Part shown: piece after piece, positions 7,936 to 14,383 of the stretch
How positions within the stretch are numbered: the first letter of the stretch is position 1
How the letters are laid out: each line of letters opens with the position of its first letter
NCBI GenBank assembly: GCA_005223375.1
Contig: RXOD01005387.1
Coordinates: 1-14,383, forward strand
DNA: 14,383 bases
Direction of reading: 5' to 3'
DNA from: Amoebophrya sp. AT5.2
Lineage: Eukaryota; Sar; Dinophyceae; Syndiniales; Amoebophryaceae
Notes under the pieces: generated by a model
What the model saw: the letters and a program-made list of their open reading frames with translations, nothing else
Told to the model about the DNA's origin: nothing
Database searches by the model: none
Program-made: the position numbers and the translations under genes

Positions 7936-9956
7936 ATGGAAAATGAAGATGAACAAGCACATGAATTGCAAGTGAATCGTCTACTCTACTACTAAAGATG
8001 AAAGCGCCAACTCTACAGTTTGCCATTGCCGGTAAAAATCCTCAACAAATTCAAGCTACTTACGCAACAACGTACCAAGCGTGCTCGCACCTACCTACGA
8101 CGATATCCGCGGGAAGGCTGCCACCCCGCGCGTGAGAAGTGTAGAGAAAACGCAGCTGCCGCGCTGGCGTTTCCTGCGTCTCAGCGTCGGCGTAGTTGTT
8201 GACTTCCCTGTACATCAAGATGGAATCAAAAGAAGTCACAGCTCAAATCCCATAGCTCGGTTCTGCTGACGTAGCCACTGATGAAGGTCAAGTTTTGCTT
8301 CCTTGAAAAATATGAATCCATCAATTATTTCTTCCGACATGAACGGGGGACTCTTTCATTTCATTCTTCCAACTCACTTACAATCGGAATCAACATCTTG
8401 TTGCCTCGTCGATAATCTTGCAATTCACAGTCGCTGTCGCTGTATGTTGATGCGCAGATAGAAGAGCGACCACCTGTTTTGTTGAAGAAGTGATGCACTC
8501 GAAAGTCTTGTACCTTTACTTGAAAAAATAGAAAAGCATTGAGACGTAGGCCGGTGCACAATCAAATCAAGAGCTCGTCGAACTCACTGCGGGGATGAAC
8601 CACCTGTGTACATAAGACTACTGATTCGACGCCGCTGCTGGAAAGTGAAGAACCGCAAATCAATGTTGCAACGAGGACTTGGACTTGCGTCTGGACGAGA
8701 AAGTGAGCGCTTCATTCGCTAGCTGGCGCTAGTCCTTGTACTTCGGGTTCGGCGAGATGGAGGAATTTCTATTTCAGTGACTAGTGTTTACAGGCTCCTG
8801 GCGTTTAAATAAAAATCGCCAGCCCGGGTTCGAGTGCGAGCGTGAGGGCGCTCAAGGAGCAGATAGAGAGACAGAGAAACGCAGGGTAAGGCGAATGGTT
8901 AGAGTGAAGTACTAGGCTTTCATCGAGCTACCAAAATCGTTTCTTTCCCTGTCCCCAGACCCAGTTCGTTCGAGCAAAACGAGGAGCCTCAGTGGAAGCG
9001 CTGCGCTCTACTTTATCTTGAAGAAGATGCTAGGTTAGTCAGTGTAGGCGCTGCGCGGCCTAGCATCTTCTTGTTCCTAAGGAACAAGAGCAAGACCAAG
9101 TCCAAGAACAAGAGGAACTGGTACGGTACAACTACTACGGACAAGATTTCTGTCTACGAAAGAATGCTGAGCCAACACAGCGTAGGGCAACGATTCGAGC
9201 CCGCAGACGCCCTCGTACCTGGTACGTCGGGGGTACCTGGCATTGTAGCCGGATCAAGGACAGGCGCAGATCACGGCAAGTCAAACGCAGACCTCACTCC
9301 TGAATTCCTCAGCGAGAGGAGCAACGCACTCGAGAACACACTCGTGCAGGTAGACGAAGCAGTGGAGCAGGCAAGGGTGTCGAAAACGAAGGTAATGGCA
9401 ATCTACTCATGTACTTATGTTGATGGCGGAAGTAGTGCTAGTGGAAGTTTGTTATTGTTTCGTTGAAATCCTTCAAGAGAGGCGGAGATGAGAAGATTCT
9501 AGTTCTGCTGCTACTTCCAAAGAAAAAAGAAAAATCGCAGCTGGCGGCCTGCTGATACTAAGAAAGTAGAGTGAGAGTTGAAGTCGTTCTCTTATGTAAG
9601 TGTTGATTCTTTCTGTCGTTGGATGGTATTGGTTGCCATGAAACATGCCCGAAAACCAGGCAGTCGAGGCTCGGGCTGTCGCCGAAACGGTTTATGCGGA
9701 AACCCGCAAAATGATGGAAAACTTTGTCGAGGAATGGAATCGAAAATCCCAGAGTGCTGCCACGGGAGCTTCACAGCGATGACCATTTGCATTCCATCGC
9801 CGTGGAAGGGCGAGGACGAATTCAACATTATCAGCATCGACATTCTGAATCTCTACCTAGATACACAACTTCAACTAGTACTACAACGTCAACTCTGATT
9901 CATTTTCTTCTGCCACAGACAACATGATTGATCAGTTTCTCCAGCCCAGTCCCTGA
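7936..9956 (+). CDS. Small multi-exon gene, helical acidic protein of unknown function
   Basis: No single open frame spans this gene; it emerges by joining splice sites. Proposed exons: 7936-7971, 8458-8489 (or from 8431), 8651-8702, 8757-8776, 8823-8885, 8959-9033, 9163-9391, 9660-9753, 9919-9956. All eight introns are GT-AG, every phase matches, and the total is 639 nt (212 residues plus TGA). Best-supported junctions: GG|GTAAGG at 8886 with a pyrimidine-rich CCCCAG at 8958; AAG|GTAATG at 9392; and TTTTCTTCTGCCACAG at 9918. The predicted protein is helix-forming, with pieces such as NEDLDLRLDEKMEEFLF, VRALKEQIERQRNAG, LLYLEEDA and VAETVYAETRKMMENFVEEW. It has no signal peptide or membrane segment that I can see, and I do not recognise the family. 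Weak points: the first exon, the 20-nt exon, and the last junction (without it the frame stops at 9782). An alternative acceptor at 9081 would add 27 residues. Confidence 0.68.
8056..8131 (+). other. Possible alternative 5' exon of the same gene
   Basis: The frame containing VLAPTYDDIRGKAATPR (from about 8081) has coding-like codon use. It ends at CGC|GTGAGA (8132) in phase 0, the phase needed to join the exon at 8431 or 8458. An AG at 8054-8055 or 8078-8079 could be its acceptor, but neither fits in phase after the ATG exon at 7936. It may belong to a different first exon or be chance. The remainder of 8132-8430 shows no coding signal. Confidence 0.35.
8431..8457 (+). repeat. Hexamer array ending at a 3' splice site
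   Basis: TCGCTG occurs twice, followed by TATGTT and GATGCG, then CAG, after which the coding-like frame IEERPPVLLKK begins. An earlier CAG at 8428-8430 is in the same phase, so these 27 bases may be either coding (9 extra residues) or the end of the intron. Similar arrays just before CAG at 11920 and 12082 favour the intronic reading. Confidence 0.45.
8798..8822. repeat. Small inverted repeat at the 3' end of a 46-nt intron
   Basis: CTGGCG (8798-8803) and CGCCAG (8817-8822) are perfect reverse complements around an AT-only 13-nt loop. The right arm contains the AG used as the acceptor for the exon at 8823. The arms are short, so chance is possible. Confidence 0.4.
8990..9056 (+). repeat. 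17-bp direct repeat, exon copy inside the next intron
   Basis: CAGTGGAAGCGCTGCGC at 8990-9006 (exon) recurs as CAGTGTAGGCGCTGCGC at 9040-9056 (intron), 50 bp downstream. Fifteen of 17 bases are identical. The intronic copy sits just inside the intron that begins at 9034. Confidence 0.75.
9021..9072. repeat. Perfect 14-bp inverted repeat spanning a 5' splice site
   Basis: AAGAAGATGCTAGG (9021-9034) and CCTAGCATCTTCTT (9059-9072) are exact reverse complements with a 24-nt loop. The left arm is the last 13 bases of the exon plus the first G of the intron GT, so the fold would bury the donor site. The right arm is intronic. Confidence 0.85.
9070..9088. repeat. 9-bp-arm palindrome
   Basis: CTTGTTCCT (9070-9078) and AGGAACAAG (9080-9088) are exact reverse complements around a single A. 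The element overlaps the right arm of the 14-bp inverted repeat by three bases and includes an alternative acceptor AG (9080-9081). Confidence 0.75.
9085..9114 (+). repeat. (CAAGNN)5 hexamer array
   Basis: Five in-register units start with CAAG and end in AG, AC, TC, AA and AG. They lie within the proposed intron 9034-9162. If the alternative acceptor at 9081 were used, they would be translated as a Lys-Ser/Thr/Asn alternation. Confidence 0.75.
9866..9895 (+). repeat. Hexamer array inside the last intron of the nine-exon gene
   Basis: Five in-register units: CAACTT, CAACTA, GTACTA, CAACGT and CAACTC. The array sits 23 bp before the pyrimidine-rich acceptor at 9918. Confidence 0.65.
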
Positions 9957-10047
9957 GCACGAGCAGAGAGAAAAAAACACAAAGAAAGTGAGAAAATTAA
10001 AATCGAAGAATGCAGCTACGTGAGAACAAAATCCATGCATCGTGGTG

Positions 10048-10986
10048 ATGCCGTCCTCGTCAACGACCTTCGGGGCGGCTGATCAAAGAAACACAAAGAT
10101 GTCCATTCTGCTGGTGCAGCCGATGGATTGTCATTCTTCTTTCCATTGATTTCGCGTCAAAATTTCGGCTTACTTCATGTATGTTGGTACCAATGCCGCG
10201 AATATGAATTTTTTTTTTTTAGCAAATTGATAGTGCCTCGCTCGGCACGCGTGATGATCCTCGTGAAGATAGATCCGCATCCGCCTTTCTTGGTCGTCGA
10301 CGTCACAACATCGCAATCGCTTCTCTGCGTCTTCTTATGCTTGTGCTGACTCGTGCCCGTGCGAGATCCACATTCTTGATCTTCAGCTGCAGGTGATATG
10401 TATAATCGGCGCGGCTGGCAGCTCCTCATGAGAAGATTTAATAGTTCCAGGTCCTTTCCTCGGAAGCGTCGTGTGACTTTAACTTCATTACACATTTTTC
10501 AATACTAAGCCGACCTCAGTGCGGGTGCGCCGTAACCGTATCTATCTATTAATTTGGGGCGACGCCACACAAGCACAGGCCAAGGCACTCGTGAAGTAAG
10601 TAAGGCCCGTGATGAAGAAAGCGAAGGAAGGAAGTTGTAGGAGTCGTCTTATCTCCACGCAGGCACAGGTCAACAAGAAGCTCGTTGTAGCGCACACCAG
10701 TCACACTCACTCACAGGAGAAGCATTTACTACTTTTGTGTTTAGACTTTGACCTATCTTTTTGTCTTTAGAGTATTTTTTTTATACACGACAACTTCATC
10801 AAAAAAAATCCAGCGTACTAACGTATTAGGTGATGTGTTTAAATCGTCGCTCAGCATGCTCGTAATATGAATAACGAAACGGCACGTCGACGTCTCGCGG
10901 CATAGATCTCCGACCTGCGCCAGCTCCGCCTCCTCGAGCAGTACTTGCACCCAGCCGCGTATTCTTCATCCTCATCCATCGTCAAG
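10048..10986 (+). CDS. Tentative 5' exons of the next gene, unknown function
   Basis: Proposed exons: 10048-10113 (ATG, MPSSSTTFGAADQRNTKM), 10223-10392, 10574-10595, 10663-10686 and 10906-10986. They can be joined in phase with GT-AG introns. The strongest signals are the T12-AG acceptor at 10222; the following 170-nt coding-like exon (SASLGTRDDPREDRSASAF onward) ending AG|GTGATATG; the textbook donor GTAAGTAAG at 10596 with acceptor CTCCACGCAG at 10662; and an exon reading ISDLRQLRLLEQYLHPAAY whose codons nearly all end in G or C, ending AAG|GTGCGT. The 22- and 24-nt exons are weak. A GC-AG alternative inside the 19-bp repeat would give TQAQVNKKLV in place of the first microexon. The start ATG lies 91 bp after the stop of the upstream gene. 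It may be the same gene as 11028 onward: exon 10986 could join an acceptor at 11153 in phase 0. No family recognised. Confidence 0.42.
10565..10673 (+). repeat. 19-bp direct repeat 90 bp apart at intron borders
   Basis: CCACACAAGCACAGGCCAA (10565-10583) and CCACGCAGGCACAGGTCAA (10655-10673) agree at 16 of 19 bases, and all three differences are transitions. The spacing of 90 bp keeps both copies in the same frame, where both read TQAQ. The copies flank a canonical 67-nt intron (10596-10662). Confidence 0.65.
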
Positions 10987-11027
10987 GTGCGTGGGAGCCA
11001 CTTGCTTCTGCAGGAGCCGTCGGCGCC

Positions 11028-14000
11028 ATGTCGTCATCGTCGCAAGTGCACGACCATTCCGATCCGCCCGGACGGACTGGACGTGGGTCCGCCGGCGCCG
11101 CTGGTGGGTCTGGGAGAGGAAGCGGGGCGACGCGCGCTTCCGACTACAACAAGAGCCCCAAAGAAAAGGATAGAAAGCCCCAGGACGAGGACGAGCGCCG
11201 CCGCGAAAGAAGGGACAACATCAACAAGAAATCTGCGAAGAAGGACAAGAAAGACGATAAAAAAAAGAAAAAGAGAGGCGCCAACGCGGACGAGGAGGGG
11301 CAGGAGGACGACGAGGCCGACAAGAAAAAAAAGAAGAAGAAAGACAAAAAAGAGAGGCGTTCGACACCAGTAGACGGCGACGCCCGGGTCCACGACGTTG
11401 ATGCGGCGGTACGCCTACGCGCACGAGCAGCGGAAGATGGCGCCCAAGGAGACGGTGGCAGCAGCAGGGCAGCCCTCCGTTCCCCGGAGTGCTGTGCGGG
11501 GGACGTCGATTTGCCGCAACTGCGGATCGTGCAGCAGCAGGGCGGTACAACTACAACGACTGCAACTAGTGCCAAAAGCAAGGAAAATGATCAAGATCAT
11601 GGTGGCAGATCCGGGACCTCGTTTTGCACTAGCGCTGGCGGAGGCGCCCCGGCCCCCGCTTTCCGGGGTATGAGCAGTTTGTCGATAAAAGTGAAACCTC
11701 CATCATACTCGTGCCCTACAGTAGATGTGTGCGAAAGTGTTTCGGAGCGACAACAAAAGCAGCAGAATACAATCCCGAAAGAGCAGGAACCGTGGGGACC
11801 ACTTGCGGAGCAGTTATGTCGGGAGGCAATCGTAGCTCCTCTTTGTCTTGTTCTTTCACCTGTACTTTTATAATAAAGCAAAATTGAAATTCTAATTCTT
11901 GTACTTGTACCTGTACGCAGAAAGACAAAGATCGCCGCGAGTTGTAGTACTAGTGCAATCAATTATCCGCTCCCAAATATAACACATGAACAACGTCGTC
12001 AACCGCAACAAGAGCCCGCGGGGTGATATGCAGCTGCATGCTACTTAAAATTCAAATTCAAATTGTAATTGAAACCAAACAGGACGGCTTCGCTTCCCGT
12101 GAAAAAGATGCAGCTGAGAGCGCCACCATCCTGCAAGGGTTTTTGGATAAACTTCACACACACAAGGCGAACGCGAGTTCGCAAAGCTCGCGGACATCTA
12201 CTGCGCCCGACGACATCAAGAGCAGCCCGCTACTCGAAACGGCGCGGAAGTTGCTAAGGTTCGCCTTTGTCGATAGCAAGTGGCCCGAGGAGCGTAGAGC
12301 ACTACACAGCTCGTTGGACTGCTTGGAGGCGGCCACGTCGTGGAAAGCGCCACCGGACCTGATCCGGCGCGCCAGTGCGGCGCGAAGAACTGCTGAAGAT
12401 GACGCAGAGCGGCAGGACGAGGCGCCGCACTTGTCGCTCACTGAATGCGATGAAGCTCGAGTCACGATGGCCTGGACACTGTGCCAACAGTTGAAGATGG
12501 CAGAAGCGCGATACTTGGCGGCTTGTGAGGTTGGTCCCTCTACTATTTTTTCTATTTTCTTACTTACTGGTGCTGCCGGTAACAGCTTCCGGTTCCGCTA
12601 CTGCTACGCCAGCAGCCACATGATCCACAAGCTACTGACCGCAGGGCCAGTGCGTGAGGACGCCGCTTCAGCACCAGCAGCTGCACTTGCTTCGACAAAC
12701 AGATTAGAGACGCTAGCAAGCTATGGCCTGAGTGAGAGTGACGTCTCGTCCAGTTGTCGAGGCAATCCATTGTAACCATCGTGCGATCATGATCAACATA
12801 ACGATTTACGTACAGGTCTTGAAGCAGTTCCGCTGTGCTCTGGCAGAGGAGCAGAAGCGAACATCATCTTCAAGCGGAGGGGAGCGTTCCTTTCTCTACG
12901 CCGCATGCTCTGAAAGCATAGAAGAGATCGGGCAAGTTCTGGATGAGCTGGACCGCGAGCGCCAGTGGGTGCGGAGTTTCATCTCCTTTTTCGAGAGCGA
13001 CCTTTGCGAGATCATGAGCGAGGAGGAGCTCCTGCTGCGCGGGCCAAAGTCAGCGACGACCACCAGTAAAAACATGTCGCTTTCCCCGGAAGAGAAATTC
13101 AGAGCGAGAGCACCGGAGCTATCCGGACTCGGGGCGGTGCTTACCGAGTGCCAGCGCGATCAGCACGCACAGATTCGCAGAAGGCACAGACACAATAAAG
13201 GTGAAACCAAAAGGCCAGCGACAGGTGCGCAGCAGTCAGTAGACGAGCAGGTGGAGCTTTCGGTTTCGTCCGGTAAGAGGAGCTTGGAGGCGAGAAAGAA
13301 CGCCGTCGAAGCTTCGCAGCAGAAACGCGCACGCGCCCAGGAGCAGAGGATCGTACTAGAGAGAACCACGCGGCAACACCAACAGCGACAGGCCGCTCCA
13401 AGTGCAGGTGCAAATCGTGGCAATGCTGCCGGGGGGTCAATTGAGATTGGGTACGAAAACGAATGCAGAAGCAGCAACAGCCCCGAGGTCGACTTTGAGG
13501 TTCAAGCTCCGCGACCCCGGCCCTCGGCATCGCGACATCTGGAAGTCGAAAGGTTGCACGGCCGGTTTGCTGCCGCCGTGCCGCCCACAACTTCATCTAC
13601 TACGGACGCGGAGCGCCATCGCGACTGCGAGACGAGAGCTGCGAAATTGCTCGCGCTCTCGCCAGCGAGACGCCAGAGCGGCCAGAGCTCGGTGGCGACC
13701 ACCAATCGCAATCTGAATCTTGATGTCGAAAATATGGACATCAACGTGATTTTGTCCCTGGCTCCGCAGGACATCAATTCTATGTTACCGACGCTGCGGG
13801 CCAAGATCGAAGCCAGCTCGCCTGAAGACCTACAGAAAATTCTTCTGAACGTACACGCTAACGCGTTCAACGTGGCGGTGGCCAGCAATAACAAAAGCGC
13901 CGCGTACAACTACAATATCCCGGCGAGCTTCTTCCACGTGCCGCCGACTTCAGCTTCGCCTGCTGTCGGTGTCGTTCCGGCGACGTTAGCGGCTTCCAGA

Positions 14001-14383
14001 CAGAGTTCAATTTCTCTCGCCGGTGGTAGTCGTGGTGAGCCTCCGATCATGAATGACTCTTGTGCACTGGCCCGCGAAAGACTGGCCGCGGCCCAGAAAA
14101 ACTACAGGCCCGCCCCTCTGGAGAGCGGATTTTCTCGCCGCAGCGCGTGCGCAGAGCGTCCTGTCCTGTCAGGTGGCACTGCTACGCATCAGACGCCCGT
14201 CGGGGGTCTTCATCGTCAAGAGCCGCCAGCGCAGAAGCAGATAGCTGGCGGACATTTTTTTCGGGGCGGGCTGGGTCTGGCGGGACAAGGGATCATGGAA
14301 CCTGGTGACCGCATTAACCCTAACCGTGAGTCTTTGGAGTGCATCCGCCAGCAGCAGCACCAACGGCAGGGGGGGGGGGGGGG
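11028..14383 (+). CDS. Large multi-exon gene, Lys/Asp-rich then helical protein, runs off the right edge
   Basis: Frame from ATG 11028 (MSSSSQVHDHSDPPGRTG), or from an acceptor at 11153 if it continues the upstream exons. It passes through a highly charged Lys/Asp/Glu region (11154-11360). A strong coding exon at 12083-12529 starts DGFASREKDAAES and ends YLAACE|GTTGGT. It joins in phase 0 (intron 12530-12815, acceptor GTACAG) to an exon at 12816 that stays open for 522 codons to the end of the window, beginning VLKQFRCALAEEQKR. That exon has an Arg/Gln-rich likely coiled coil (about 13272-13390) and a helical block (NMDINVILSLAPQDINSML onward, 13732-13890). The joins between 11545 and 12082 are unresolved: one 11832-12082 intron fits in phase 0; so does 11545-11920 plus a 20-nt exon 11921-11940; a third set uses donors at 11813 and 12023. 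The coiled-coil and charged content suggests a scaffold or nuclear protein, but I recognise no family. Confidence 0.72.
11545..11568 (+). repeat. Hexamer array beginning at a possible donor site
   Basis: Units GTACAA, CTACAA, CGACTG and CAACTA are in register. The first two bases are a GT that would be a phase-1 donor pairing with the acceptor at 11920. The resemblance to the intronic array at 9866-9895 suggests that this part of the open frame is really intron. Confidence 0.5.
11881..11916 (+). repeat. Six-unit hexamer array ending in GCAG
   Basis: Units AAATTG, AAATTC and TAATTC are followed in register by TTGTAC twice and CTGTAC, and then GCAG with the AG at 11919-11920. The composition drifts from AAATT-type to TGTAC-type without losing the 6-bp step. 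Confidence 0.75.
12048..12077 (+). repeat. Five-unit hexamer array ending at the 12082 acceptor
   Basis: AAATTC occurs twice, then AAATTG, TAATTG and AAACCA in register, followed by AACAG with the AG at 12081-12082. The coding-like exon DGFASREK starts at the next base. Its units nearly match the first half of the array at 11881. Confidence 0.75.
12587..12610 (+). repeat. Four-unit hexamer array within intron 12530-12815
   Basis: Units TTCCGG, TTCCGC, TACTGC and TACGCC are in register, each differing from the previous by one or two bases. This one is GC-richer than the others and lies near the start of the intron rather than at its end. Confidence 0.6.
14369..14383. other. Terminal G15 homopolymer, likely contig edge
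   Basis: The window ends in 15 consecutive G directly after CGGCA. Long G runs stop many sequencing and assembly processes, so this is most simply where a contig ended. The reading frame of the last exon is still open through it (poly-Gly). Confidence 0.7.

Noticed and set aside
8823..8840. GGGTTCGAGTGC resembling a tRNA T-arm
   Set aside because: No A-box, acceptor stem or cloverleaf can be formed around it, and it lies in a phase-consistent exon.
9578..9898. 106-codon plus-strand open frame
   Set aside because: It crosses a well-supported acceptor (9659) in a different frame. The frame after that acceptor gives a much more protein-like helix, and the open frame reads through a hexamer array.
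10175..10495. 106-codon minus-strand open frame
   Set aside because: It overlaps a plus-strand exon with a strong T12-AG acceptor and a donor in matching phase, which explains the region better.
10816..10822. TACTAAC, identical to the yeast branch-point consensus
   Set aside because: The supported acceptor (10905) is more than 80 bp away and the nearest AG (10828) leads to no good exon. With TACTAAG at 10503 it may be chance; two instances are too few.
11872..11877. AATAAA as a polyadenylation signal
   Set aside because: It lies inside a proposed intron in AT-rich repeat DNA, no gene end is otherwise supported there, and dinoflagellate-type genomes do not rely on this signal.
14311..14325. 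CCCTAACC resembling a telomere repeat near the right edge
   Set aside because: It is a single partial unit inside an open coding frame with no tandem copies; the contig end is better explained by the G run.

Overview
The window looks like nuclear DNA of a protist. The evidence is one enormous open frame for a UBR1-type E3 ubiquitin ligase, short GT-AG introns that can be paired by phase, long Ser/Gly/Ala/Gln low-complexity stretches, and no bacterial operon signals. All three supported genes lie head-to-tail on the + strand. GC-rich, serine-rich coding DNA, dense small introns and same-strand packing would suit a dinoflagellate-lineage (for example syndinian) or other alveolate genome. That placement is inference only; nothing here is a species marker.

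Layout. Positions 2-7468 hold one uninterrupted reading frame, open at the left edge. It covers the RING-to-C-terminus part of an Arg/N-degron (N-end rule) ubiquitin ligase; the substrate-binding UBR box and ClpS-like domain would lie upstream of the window. Positions 7469-7935 are AT-richer noncoding DNA. A small gene of about nine exons (7936-9956) can be pieced together from splice sites and matching phases; it encodes a roughly 212-residue helical, acidic protein of unknown function. From 10048 a further multi-exon gene, or two, runs off the right edge. Its 5' exons (10048-10986) are tentative. Its 3' part (11028 onward) has a lysine/aspartate-rich region, a helical exon and a 1.57-kb terminal exon with no stop before the window ends in a run of 15 G, probably a contig edge.

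The most unusual feature is in the noncoding DNA. Introns and the downstream region of gene 1 repeatedly contain short 'drifting' hexanucleotide arrays. Consecutive 6-bp units resemble their neighbours and change gradually, and several arrays end directly at a candidate 3' splice site. One intron (from 9034) also appears to be built from copies of its own upstream exon: a 17-bp direct copy and a perfect 14-bp inverted copy that spans the 5' splice site.

No RNA gene, CRISPR array, transposase or insertion sequence was found. The three genes share no evident pathway; only the ligase can be given a function.
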